From: Pelagimonas sp.
Lineage (GTDB): Bacteria > Pseudomonadota > Alphaproteobacteria > Rhodobacterales > Rhodobacteraceae
Assembly: GCA_025210455.1 (NCBI GenBank)
Contig: JAOARQ010000006.1
Span: forward strand, 1 to 33,450
Length of the DNA stretch: 33,450 nucleotides
Direction: 5' to 3'
The translations under genes and the position numbers were made by a program. How positions within the stretch are numbered: position 1 is the stretch's first letter; the number at the start of each line of letters is the position of its first letter. A model generated the notes under the pieces. It saw nothing but the letters and a program-made list of their open reading frames with translations, was not told the origin of the DNA and ran no database searches. Positions 25,057-33,241 of the stretch are shown here, piece by piece.

Positions 25057-26139
25057 CTAGTAGGATTGAGGGTCCATGGCGTCGCGCACGCCATCGCCAA
25101 TGAAGTTCAAGAGCAGCACAACCAGCACCACAAAGAGCCCAGGGATCATGTACCAAGGCGTCAGGATGATGGCGGCGATGGATTGCGCGGGCAACAGTAG
25201 TACGCCAAGTGACACCACTGGCTCTCGCAAGCCGAGGCCAAGAAAGCTGAGCGATGTTTCGGCGATTACGATGGTCGAAAAGGCCAGCGTTAAATCTACG
25301 ATGAGATATCCGGTAAATGCAGGCAGCATATGGCGGCGAAATACCTTGCCGGGGCGCGCACCGGACAGGCGCGCGGCAAGCACATGTTCGTCGCCATGCA
25401 TCGCGATGATCCGCGAGCGCACACGTCGTGCCAACGTCGTCCAGCCGATCAACGCCAGGATCACCGTCATTGTCAGATAGGTCTGCATCGCAGTCCAGTC
25501 GCGAGGAACAGCCGCTGCGGCGGTCAGCCAAAGCGGTAGCGTCGGGATCGACTGTAAGAACTCGATCACACGCATCGAGACCGTATCAAAGAGCCCACGC
25601 AGATAGCCCGCAAGCCCGCCGATGGCGATCCCCAGAACAAACGCCACCAGCACCGACACTGCGCCGATGGAAAGCGACGTCCGAAAGGCGTAAAGCGTGC
25701 GCGAGAAGATATCGCGCCCAAGACGATCAGTACCAAACAGGTGAATGTAGCCGTCAGGCACACCGAAGAAATGCAGATCGCTTTGGAACAGCCCAAACCA
25801 GCTATAGGTCCCGCCCCGCACAAAGAAACGAAGGCCCCAGCGCTCGGTCTCGTCCACCTTCGTGACACGGCGCAGCGTTACCGGGTCGCGTTCGTTGACC
25901 CGTGCGCGTACATTGAGACCCGGGACAAAATTGTCATAGAACAATAGCACCGCCATCGGCGTACCATCGCTGTAGGTCCGGTTGCGTTCCTGAGGGGTGT
26001 AGGGGGCGAAGAACTCGGCGAAAACCGAAACCAGAATTAGCACAACCAATGCCCAAAGGCTTACCCGGGCTAACCGGTTTTGGCGAAAGGCGCGAACCGC
26101 CAGTTGTCGTCTACTGAGATGTGTTGTTACAAGTGTCAA
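25057..26139 (-). CDS. ABC transporter permease (DppC/AgpC type)
   Basis: A 360-residue inner-membrane permease. There is one helix near residues 25-45, an external region, and five further helices containing the EAA loop EHVLAARLSGARPGKVFRRH. The stretch GTDRLGRDIFSRTLYAFRTS is diagnostic for DppC-type subunits. The external region between the first two helices (about residues 55-125) is longer than in DppC, as seen in transporters related to SBP_bac_5 proteins of this length. The start is TTG 26139, overlapping the upstream stop as TTGA, with GGAGGTGG as ribosome site inside the preceding gene. Confidence 0.92.
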   Translation of the reverse strand: MTLVTTHLSRRQLAVRAFRQNRLARVSLWALVVLILVSVFAEFFAPYTPQERNRTYSDGTPMAVLLFYDNFVPGLNVRARVNERDPVTLRRVTKVDETERWGLRFFVRGGTYSWFGLFQSDLHFFGVPDGYIHLFGTDRLGRDIFSRTLYAFRTSLSIGAVSVLVAFVLGIAIGGLAGYLRGLFDTVSMRVIEFLQSIPTLPLWLTAAAAVPRDWTAMQTYLTMTVILALIGWTTLARRVRSRIIAMHGDEHVLAARLSGARPGKVFRRHMLPAFTGYLIVDLTLAFSTIVIAETSLSFLGLGLREPVVSLGVLLLPAQSIAAIILTPWYMIPGLFVVLVVLLLNFIGDGVRDAMDPQSY

Positions 26140-27128
26140 CCTACCACCTCCATCCGAATGCGGGGATCAAGCCAGAAAAGCAAGATATCTGAGATGAGCG
26201 TCCCGATCACGACCAACACGTAGTAGATAAGCAGGATCGCCCCGGCCAGCGGCATGTCCTGACTGATCAGCGATTGCAGGAACACCGGACCCATTTCCGG
26301 CAGCGAAAGCACGACCCCCACGATAGGGGCACCAGAGATAACAGTCGTAATCTCCCACCCTAGGGTGGCAGCGATAGGCACAATCGCCACCCGAGCCGGA
26401 TAGCGCCAGATGGCCTTCCAGAACGACAAACCGCTGGCCCGCGCGGCCATAACATAGGGTTTTGACAATTCATCCAGCATGGTGGCGCGCATGGTGCGTA
26501 CCTGGGCCGCTGTTCCCGCCGTGCCCAGAACCAGCACGGGGATCACTAGATGTGCCATAAAATCCCAGAACTTTCCCCAGCTCCAGGATTGTCCAAGATA
26601 CTCGGGTGAGAAGACACCCCCTGCCGACAGCCCGAACCACTTGTAACCAAAAAAAACGAGGATCAACGCCAGCAGGAAATTCGGTGTGGCAAGCCCAAGA
26701 TAGCCAAAGAAGGTCGCCGTATAGTCAGCCAGGGTCCGCTTTCGCACCGCCGAATACAGCCCCAGCGGAACCCCAACCAGATAGATCACAGTCAGCGCCG
26801 CAAACGCCATGCCAAGCGTCAGCGGTAACCGCTCTGCCAGAACATGCGCCACGGGTTTCTGATACTCATAGGAAAACCCAAGTTCACCGGTTAGCACATT
26901 TCCAATCCAGCGCAAGTACTGGACGATAAAGGGATCGTTCAGCCCATATACTTCGCGAAAATTCTCCAGATCCTGTGGTGTGACGCGCTCGCCATCGGCT
27001 GCTTTATTTGCGGCCCATGCATCGGCAAAGTCTCCGGGCGGAAGCTGGATCAGGAAGAAAACAACAAAGGAAAACGCGGCCAGAACAAACAAGGCCGAGA
27101 GCAGTCGTTGGGTAAAAAATCGTGTCAC
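26136..27128 (-). CDS. ABC transporter permease (DppB/AgpB type)
   Basis: An inner-membrane permease of about 330 residues. It opens with the typical RFFTQRLLSALFVLAAFSFV helix, has the external loop with YGLNDPFIVQYLRWIGNVLT (DppB hallmark) and the EAA loop KPYVMAARASGLSFWKAIWR. The start is uncertain: GTG 27128 gives a family-like N-terminus, while an earlier in-frame GTG at 27170 adds 14 residues that are not conserved in character. Neither has a clear ribosome-binding site. It lies 66 bp after the binding-protein stop and overlaps the next permease. Confidence 0.9.
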   Translation of the reverse strand: MTRFFTQRLLSALFVLAAFSFVVFFLIQLPPGDFADAWAANKAADGERVTPQDLENFREVYGLNDPFIVQYLRWIGNVLTGELGFSYEYQKPVAHVLAERLPLTLGMAFAALTVIYLVGVPLGLYSAVRKRTLADYTATFFGYLGLATPNFLLALILVFFGYKWFGLSAGGVFSPEYLGQSWSWGKFWDFMAHLVIPVLVLGTAGTAAQVRTMRATMLDELSKPYVMAARASGLSFWKAIWRYPARVAIVPIAATLGWEITTVISGAPIVGVVLSLPEMGPVFLQSLISQDMPLAGAILLIYYVLVVIGTLISDILLFWLDPRIRMEVVG

Positions 27129-27194
27129 AGGGGCACCACGTGGCTGGAAAACGGACGTGCACAGCGGCACGCCCGGTTACAGGGTTTGGTTTTC

Positions 27195-29183
27195 TTAGTT
27201 AGCAGGATAGTACCACTGATCGACACCCCATGGCGCTAGATACCCAGTGTACGAGGTATTGCCGATGATGGTGATATCTGGCACGTTGTTCAGGTCTTTG
27301 TTGATGATACTGACACGCGGAAGCGCGCCAAAGACACCGATGACCGGCACCTGCTGACGGTGGATCTCGGTGATCGCATCTAGGCGCGCGTTCCATGCGT
27401 CCGAGCCAGGCTCGAATGTCAGAATCTCTTCACCTAGCGTGAACAGCTCTTTGACCCACATGGGAGGTTCGATGCCCTCGGCCCCATTGGTATCCTTCCA
27501 CTGCACCCAAGGCAGCCCCGACAGCGGGCTGTTGATATGGAAGGGCGGCACCAAGCTATCGGGACCAGCGGCCACAACCGGATAGATCGCCTGATCGTAG
27601 ATCATGCCGATGTCTATGGTGTTAGCGCTGTTCTTGTCGCCCAAAGTCACTGAGTCGATCTCGCGCAGTTGCACGTCCACACCAACAGAGCGCCACATCT
27701 CACCGACCAGAACCGGGAACTCGGGCGTGCCGGAAAACTGGGTTGAGTATTCCCAGATGATCGACCATGGTTTTCCATCGGGGTGAGTGCGGATGCCGTC
27801 GGCCCCTTTGACCATGCCCAGTTCATCTAGCAGCGCATTGGCCATTTCAGGGTCGAACTGCGCGAAATGCGTGGCATCGCCGGGCTTGGAAACAGGCGTC
27901 TGATAAGGCAGACCCCCGCCGATCTCACCCAGGCCGAGGAACAGTGTCTCATTGATCTCGTTGCGGTCAATGGCCACGCTCATAGCCTTGCGGAAACGTA
28001 CGTCGCTATAAAGCATACGTGTACGCTCTTCGGGATGCGTCTGGTTGAACACCATAAACGGACCCTTGTTACCACCCGGCAGGATCACGCGGTAGTTACT
28101 CTCGGATTCGCCTTCTTTCAGCGCTGGAAAGACATCAATCGCACCAGGCGATTTCTGGTCCACGTTGCCGTTGAGGATCTCAATCGGGTAAAGCGACGGG
28201 TCGATAAAGCGCTCTTTGTGCTCGTTCACATACGGCAGCTGCTGGCCCGAGGTGTCCACCCGGTGGTAATACGGGTTAGGCACAAAGTCGCGGTAAGTCT
28301 CGTCGGGTGCCTTGACCATGATATGGCTTTCCAGCGTCGGAACTTCGAGACCAAGCTCTGAATGCGTTGTCTTGTCCATCCAGTGGCCCCAGCGGACGCG
28401 GAACCAATCTGCCCAGGTGTCGTAACCCGCCGCCTGAGCCTTGGCATCGGCATCTTCGGCATAGTCGCCATGGAAAGGTGCCAGTGCGTGTTTCGGCGCG
28501 AAGGCGGCAAAGAAGTGACCTTGCGTAGTCAGGTGGTTGAGAAGCGCGGGCTGCGGCTTGTCAAAGATGAACTTGACAGTGGTGGCGTCGATCACCTCGG
28601 CACGGCTGCCCACATTCCATGGGGCGCGGGTCGAGGGGTATAGCACCTGGTTCATGATCAGATCATTGAGCCAGAACGCCACATCCTCGGCGGTGAACGG
28701 TGCACCATCCGACCACTTGTGACCCTCGCGAAGAACGAATGTGACTTCGGTGAAATCGTCGTTCCATTCCCACGATTTGGCCACATCGGGCTTGATCGTC
28801 TGAAGGTCGTCATCGAGGCGCACAAGCTGCACCTGACGCCAGCTTAGACCCTCGGATGTGTTCGATTCAAGCGCGCGGGCCAGATAGCGCATCTCACCGC
28901 CATAGGTGCCGCAAGCCTCATACGGCACAATAACCAGCGGCTCTTTCGGCAGGCGCTCGGCCACCGGCGGAAGCGCGCCTCGGCCAACCAGCGCTTCGGT
29001 TGCTGGGTTATCCAAAAACGTCAGTTCTGACATGGTTTGTGCAACGAAATCAGCCAGTTCCAGCTGCTCCAGACCTTTGTGGTCCACACCATTGGGCGAG
29101 GCCACGGTTGGGCAGGACTGAGCAATCGCAGATGTCGACGCCAGTAGCCCGGCGACAACGCAGAGACTAATTTTACAAGACAT
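27195..29183 (-). CDS. periplasmic solute-binding protein, SBP_bac_5 family (AgpA-like)
   Basis: The 662-residue protein has a signal peptide (about residues 1-21, hydrophobic core VVAGLLASTSA, cleavage near AIAQ) and then a family 5 extracellular binding domain. Recognisable are DVAKSWEWNDDFTEVTFVLR, GHKWSDGAPFTAEDVAFWLND, and VRFRKAMSVAIDRNEINETL. It is about 100-130 residues longer than DppA/OppA, the size class of the alpha-galactoside protein AgpA. A strong AGGAGG box precedes ATG 29183. It is the first gene of a six-gene operon, divergent from an AraC-type activator. The ligand is probably an oligosaccharide or glycoside rather than a peptide, because of the downstream GH4 and sulfatase genes. 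Confidence 0.9.
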   Translation of the reverse strand: MSCKISLCVVAGLLASTSAIAQSCPTVASPNGVDHKGLEQLELADFVAQTMSELTFLDNPATEALVGRGALPPVAERLPKEPLVIVPYEACGTYGGEMRYLARALESNTSEGLSWRQVQLVRLDDDLQTIKPDVAKSWEWNDDFTEVTFVLREGHKWSDGAPFTAEDVAFWLNDLIMNQVLYPSTRAPWNVGSRAEVIDATTVKFIFDKPQPALLNHLTTQGHFFAAFAPKHALAPFHGDYAEDADAKAQAAGYDTWADWFRVRWGHWMDKTTHSELGLEVPTLESHIMVKAPDETYRDFVPNPYYHRVDTSGQQLPYVNEHKERFIDPSLYPIEILNGNVDQKSPGAIDVFPALKEGESESNYRVILPGGNKGPFMVFNQTHPEERTRMLYSDVRFRKAMSVAIDRNEINETLFLGLGEIGGGLPYQTPVSKPGDATHFAQFDPEMANALLDELGMVKGADGIRTHPDGKPWSIIWEYSTQFSGTPEFPVLVGEMWRSVGVDVQLREIDSVTLGDKNSANTIDIGMIYDQAIYPVVAAGPDSLVPPFHINSPLSGLPWVQWKDTNGAEGIEPPMWVKELFTLGEEILTFEPGSDAWNARLDAITEIHRQQVPVIGVFGALPRVSIINKDLNNVPDITIIGNTSYTGYLAPWGVDQWYYPAN

Positions 29184-29291
29184 TTATTCCTCCTGAGCTC
29201 GACCAACTGGCTGACAGATACCGGTTGGCCGCCATGTATGACACGTGGAAATGTTAACAGATTCTTTGGCGCAAACACTTCCGATCCAAAC

Positions 29292-29329
29292 GTCAGGTAT
29301 TGCGGAAAAGTCAGGTTTTTTGTTATCCT
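29292..29329. promoter_or_regulatory. direct repeats and possible promoter before the AraC-type gene
   Basis: GTCAGGT occurs at 29292-29298 and again at 29310-29316, an 18-bp period on the same strand, typical of sites for AraC-family dimers. A weak sigma-70 pair, TTGCGG (29300-29305) and TATCCT (29324-29329), with an 18-bp spacer overlaps it. If the repeats bind the regulator, its own gene would be autoregulated. The transporter promoter should lie in the same 180-bp intergenic region. Confidence 0.4.
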
Positions 29330-29363
29330 ATTGTGACAGAGCAAACCGTACGGAGTACGCCGC

Positions 29364-30221
29364 ATGTTCCTCTCGCCCAAAGATAGCGCCGGGCAGTTTC
29401 GCATCTTGCGCCGCATGCCCGAAATCATGCCAAAGTCCCATTGGCATATGCATCTTGAGGCGGTGTATTGCTCTGCAGGAAGTGCTGAATATGAAATAGG
29501 GACGGAATATCAGCGGCTTCGCGCGCGGCAGTTGCTGATGTTCTGGGCTGCTATTCCGCACCGCGTCAGCAGCAGCGAACCGGGCTCCGAAGTTTTTGTG
29601 ATCAACGCCCCGGTCGAGGCATTGATGGCCTGGGCACCGTCTAGGGAATTCGTAGCGCACTTGATTAGCGGCAAGCCTGTCGTTGCCAAGGCGCAGTCGC
29701 GGTTCGACGCCGCAACATTCGGCTGTTGGCACGATGATCTGAACTCTGACCATCACGCCCACCGGGATATCGCCAAACGCGAGATTGCATGCTTGGTTCA
29801 ACGCGTCGGAATCGAGTTTTTGCAGCAAGACCGCAGGAGTTATGGGCGGCGCACGGAAAAGAACTCAAAGGCACAAGAGCTTTTGCGCCGCGTCATTGAA
29901 TACATCAACGAGCAGGACAATCAGGGCGTGACCGTTTCTGACGTGGCCGAGGCGCTGGGGTATAACCGGCGTTACCTAACCACCCGATTTCGAGAGCTTT
30001 CCGGCGTGTCGCTGCATACTTATATCCGCCACATCCGCGTTTCCCGGGCACGCGCGTTGTTGGCCACAAGCAATTTGTCGATAGAGGAGGTTGCCTGGAA
30101 AGCGGGATTTCGCTCGACAAGGCAATTTTATGAAGCCATCCGGTCTGAGTTCGATCAAACACCTCGGCAGCTGAGGGCGGCATTGTCTAACCCTTTGCTC
30201 GAAGGGGGACTATTGCATTAG
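29364..30221 (+). CDS. AraC-family transcriptional regulator of the transport operon (AgpT-like)
   Basis: The 285-residue protein has an N-terminal cupin-like sugar-sensing domain (about 20-110; KSHWHMHLEAVYCSAGSAEY, FWAAIPHRVSS). A C-terminal double helix-turn-helix follows (about 185-280; VTVSDVAEALGYNRRYLTTR and SIEEVAWKAGFRSTRQFYEA). This layout, like MelR and AgpT, fits activators of sugar uptake. A GGAG box lies 8 nt before ATG 29364. It is divergent from the binding-protein gene and probably activates the operon when the glycoside is present. Downstream it is followed directly by IS debris. Confidence 0.9.
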   Translation: MFLSPKDSAGQFRILRRMPEIMPKSHWHMHLEAVYCSAGSAEYEIGTEYQRLRARQLLMFWAAIPHRVSSSEPGSEVFVINAPVEALMAWAPSREFVAHLISGKPVVAKAQSRFDAATFGCWHDDLNSDHHAHRDIAKREIACLVQRVGIEFLQQDRRSYGRRTEKNSKAQELLRRVIEYINEQDNQGVTVSDVAEALGYNRRYLTTRFRELSGVSLHTYIRHIRVSRARALLATSNLSIEEVAWKAGFRSTRQFYEAIRSEFDQTPRQLRAALSNPLLEGGLLH

Positions 30222-30261
30222 TTGGCGTTTGTTAAAGCGGTGCCGCATTTCAGGCTGCATC

Positions 30262-30400
30262 AGACAGCTGTCTGATGAATTGGATCTCGCCTTTTACACC
30301 TATTTTTTTTATGGATGTGGCTGCGGTTGATGCTTCTGATGGTCTTAATGCGGTCGCCTACCGCTGGGGGCGAAATAGTAGGGGTCGAATGCGGTTGAGT
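30262..30400 (-). mobile_element. IS6-family transposase, C-terminal scrap
   Basis: The minus strand reads RIKTIRSINRSHIH and, after a frame change, KGEIQFIRQL. These align with RTIKRGHIHH and GEIKFIDG at the end of the complete IS6 transposase at 4693-5437. Further upstream FDPYYFAPSG is another degenerate piece. Only the last tens of codons remain. Confidence 0.6.
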
Positions 30401-30432
30401 GCTAAATCCCCCTCTAAAGGAACTGGTAGAAT

Positions 30433-30600
30433 CTAATCTATGAACTTCTCCCGCGCACTGCGGCAGCTATCGGTCACCAGGCAGATTTCCACCCCAGCTG
30501 GCGGGCTTTCTGGGGGGGTTGAGAGAATGGCCAAGCCATTCATCTCAGCGGCTTCATTGCTAGCAAAGGCAAGAACGGTTTGGCGCGTTTCAAGTTCAGC
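30433..30600 (-). other. possible LysR-type regulator C-terminal scrap
   Basis: The minus frame ends MNGLAILSTPPESPPAGVEI, CLVTDSCRSAREKFID and a stop near 30433. This resembles the last strands of LysR sensor domains (GLAxLP..., then WLVTHxDLRRSARVRAF). Nothing else of such a gene is present. It abuts the inverted istA fragment. Weak similarity only. Confidence 0.25.
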
Positions 30601-30616
30601 GTAGAGATCTCTTTCA

Positions 30617-30925
30617 TGGATAAAACGGCACTTTGCTTGCATATTGAACCAGGCAGGTGGAGCGGACACGAACTCTCTTCTCCACGTAGCCATCAAATGC
30701 CCGGCCCAGTGGGCGCAGCTCGGACCGTTCGTCTTCAAACATCTCGGCAATCGTGCGATCCCGCTGCTCGGGATGGGGCCGGTTTGCCAGTTCTTCACAG
30801 CGCAAGCCCAGCCAAGCGTTCAGCGCATCGAGATCATCGAAGGCAGGTTTGGGAACATACAACCGGCCCCGCAAAAACTGGACCTGGTTCTCAACCTGGC
30901 CCTTCTCCCAGCCTGCGGCCGGGGT
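30617..30925 (-). mobile_element. inverted internal istA fragment (IS21 family)
   Basis: On the minus strand the peptide runs TPAAGWEKGQVENQVQFLRG, then RLYVPKPAFDDLDALNAWLG and EDERSELRPLGRAFDGYVEK to STCLVQYAS. This is the middle of an IS21-type IstA, opposite in direction to the istA and istB pieces that follow. It starts at the same residues (TPAAGWE) where the left IS21 copy breaks off at about 750. Confidence 0.78.
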
Positions 30926-30937
30926 GCTTCACCCGCA

Positions 30938-31335
30938 ACGTCAGCTATTTTGAGCCATGGCATTACGTTCCCTTGCTGGACCGCAAGCCGGGTGCCTTGC
31001 GCAATGGTGCCCCCTTTGTGGACTGGCAATTGCCCGATGCCATGCATGGGATCAGAGAACACTACATGGCTGGCACGGGCGGGGATCGGGAGTTTGTCGA
31101 TCTGCTTTTGCTGGCCCAGGATCACGGGATTGATGTGGTCGAGACGGCTTGCGAACTAGCGGTAGATCAAAACACCCTACGCCTTCACGCCATTATCAAC
31201 CTGATCAACCAGTTGGTGGAGCCGGTCATCACGCCGCTCAGCGACGTCTACGCTTATCCGCAGCTAACCTTGCGGCCCGAGGCCGATTGCAAACGCTATG
31301 AGATGCTGTGCTCGGCTGAGGAGGCTGCCGCATGA
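30938..31335 (+). pseudogene. istA: istA C-terminal part (IS21 family)
   Basis: The plus frame gives HYVPLLDRKPGALRNGAPFV, then DWQLPDAMHGIREHYMAGTG and TLRPEADCKRYEMLCSAEEA, the C-terminus of IS21-type IstA. The stop TGA (31333-31335) overlaps the istB start as ATGA, the usual arrangement. The catalytic core is absent from this strand; the frame upstream of about 30938 reads antisense through the inverted fragment. Confidence 0.8.
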
Positions 31336-32063
31336 ACGCTCTCATCGACCAATTGACAGCCCTGAGGCTGCATGGAATGGCAGCTTGCGCCCATGATTTG
31401 CTGTCCGCGCGCAAGCCACCAGATCTGACCACAGCGATAAAGCAACTGATCAATGCGGGAACTGTAGAGCGCAAGGTTCGCTCAATCCAGTATCAAATGA
31501 GGATTGCAAAGTTTCCCCATCAAAAGGACTTCGCCACCTTCGATTATGGCGCAGCCAGCATCACCCAAATCCAGATCGAACCGTACTGCACGGGCCAGTT
31601 CACAGAAGAGGCACACAACCTCATCTTGGTGGGCGGAACCGGAACAGGCAAAACCCATATCGCCATCGCGCTTGGAACCACTTTGATCAACAACGGCAAG
31701 AAGGCGCGCTTCTTCAATGCCGCCGACTTGATCAACGCCCTGATCAAGGAGCAGGCCGAGGGCAATGCCGGGAAGATCATTCGATAGCTCTCGGCCCTGG
31801 ACTGCGTCATCATCGACGAACTGGGCTACATCCCCTTCCCAAAGTCCGGCGGCGCGCTGCTATTCCATCTGATCAGCAAGCTCTACGAGCAGACCAGTGT
31901 CATCATCACCACCGACCTGGAGTTCGGTGAATGGGTCTCTGTCTTTGGCGATGCCAAGATGACAACCGCACTACTTGATCGCGTCACGCACCATTGCGCC
32001 ATAATCGAAACAGGCAACACGTCTTACCGGTTCGCCCAGAGCAAACAGCGCAGAAAAAAGTAA
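31332..32063 (+). pseudogene. istB: istB ATP-binding transposition helper with amber stop
   Basis: The frame encodes a 243-codon IstB, near full size. It has LTALRLHGMA at the N-terminus, Walker A GGTGTGKTHIAIALG, and after the stop Walker [13 protein letters not shown], followed by [20 protein letters not shown] and [17 protein letters not shown] at 31785-31787 sits where IstB proteins have Gln (KIIRQLSALD), so a single CAG to TAG change ended the protein after 151 residues. The frame is otherwise clean. IstB assists IstA in target capture; with istA also broken, the element is dead. Confidence 0.88.
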
Positions 32064-32166
32064 ACGTCCCGCAAGCAAAGCCCCCAGACGGACTCGCTAT
32101 GTGAGGGCGGCCCGACTGGGGGCTTTGCGCCACAAAAAGTGGGTCAGTTTTGAACGCTCATTGACA
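32019..32166 (+). repeat. IS21-type right-end repeat, right copy
   Basis: This matches 754-925 in the same orientation, with one terminal unit instead of two. It includes a hairpin (GCAAAGCCCCCAG at 32075-32087 with CTGGGGGCTTTGC at 32116-32128) and ends cgctcattgaca at 32166, the element boundary. Confidence 0.85.
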
Positions 32167-32428
32167 GCCAAATAGGGGTAAATTCCGCATTCGTCCCATG
32201 TTTCACCATTCTGGAAGTGTTTCCTGAGGATAATGTACTTTTCGTCATCCATAAGTGACCCAGCATTAACATCCCAGGTCCCAGAATCGACCCACTCTTT
32301 GTGGTCTTGATCGAGTGTTGCATCCTCAAGGGGACTAGTTTTGTTAAAGATGCAGGATCAATAAATAGCAACTCAAATCGTTTTGGTCCCGTTATTGTGA
32401 AGTCCTCCTGCACGCTTTCTCTATACAT
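32167..32428 (-). pseudogene. hypothetical protein, 5' part, frameshifted and cut by IS21 element
   Basis: From ATG 32428 the minus strand reads MYRESVQEDFTITGPKRFEL, then LFIDPASLTK. After a frame change near 32335 it continues PLEDATLDQDHKEWVDSGTW, DVNAGSLMDDEKYIILRKHF and ending GETWDECGIYPYL exactly at the IS21 end. The sequence is coherent and acidic on both sides of the shift, so this was a real gene. I do not recognise the family. A gaggactt-like ribosome site lies near the start on the minus strand only weakly. Confidence 0.55.
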
Positions 32429-32546
32429 TTATGCGATCTATATCGCGAAATCTACTGAATCTGGGAGCGTTCTCATCTGACTGGTGTAATTTGATTGTTA
32501 ATGCATAGTTGACCTTTGGTCCACCTGTGATCTTCTCGCGCTGAAT

Positions 32547-33030
32547 GCCCCTGTTGCAAACTTTTGCCGGTTTTGAAAACTGACCAATCGGTGATCGGCA
32601 AAGGTAAGGCATAATTGATTTTAAAGGGGGAAATTTCATCGCTGAAGTCATACTATGCGCTGTGCGTTGGTATTGCCGTTATAGCGTCAGCATTCGCGAT
32701 CTTGGAACCATGATTGCCGAACGCGGTGTCCGCGTGGATCACAGCACAATTTATCGCTGGGTGCAAAAGCATGTCACTGAAATGGAGCGTCGGATGCGGT
32801 CGCCGTGGCGGAAAATGATATCAGACAGTTAGCGAGTTGACGAGACCTATATCAAGGTCCGAGGCGAGTGGGCCTACGGGGTGCAAAACCTGGGCAGATG
32901 CCGACTACCGGTCTGCCGAGTGCAAAGGCTGCTATATCAATGGCCAACATGGTCTACAATATGAGGAGATTGCGATAGCTTCTCAGTCGAATCGCCCTCG
33001 TCTGATATCAACGTGGCCAGAAGACTGAAT
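32547..33030 (+). mobile_element. IS6-family remnant with amber stop
   Basis: gcccctgttgcaaa (32547-32560) resembles an IS6 inverted end. A frame from about 32620 reads FIAEVILCAVRWYCRYSVSI, RDLGTMIAERGVRVDHSTIY, RWVQKHVTEMERRMR. After a TAG at 32830-32832 in place of the usual Trp (x-WRVDETY) it continues RVDETYIKVRGEWAYG. This is the helix-turn-helix and first Asp region of an IS6-type transposase. Similarity fades after about 32880, so the second half is lost or scrambled. Confidence 0.78.
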
Positions 33031-33241
33031 AAACAAACTCGCAGTCCTACTCCAGCGGGCGCATCAAGCCGGAAGCACTAGCGATCCTAGACATTATCGG
33101 AGATGTTCAACTTTGTTGGGGCGCCCTCCGCGGATATTGAACTATTGGGGGACAACCCTGCGTGCCAAACCACCGAGAGTGACACGGCCAAAGGGTCCTT
33201 TTGAAACTTATGGACCAAAAAGAAATTGGGGAGCGCAGCTT
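33031..33241. other. intergenic region before the right-edge reading frame
   Basis: No gene is seen. The stretch just before 33242 contains ttggggagcg, a plausible ribosome site for the following frame. Confidence 0.35.

Noticed and set aside
30258-30277. Perfect 20-bp palindrome catcagacagctgtctgatg as an operator or terminator
   Set aside because: It overlaps the C-terminal coding scrap of an IS6 transposase (FIRQLSDA reading) and has no adjacent T-run; coincidence is more likely.
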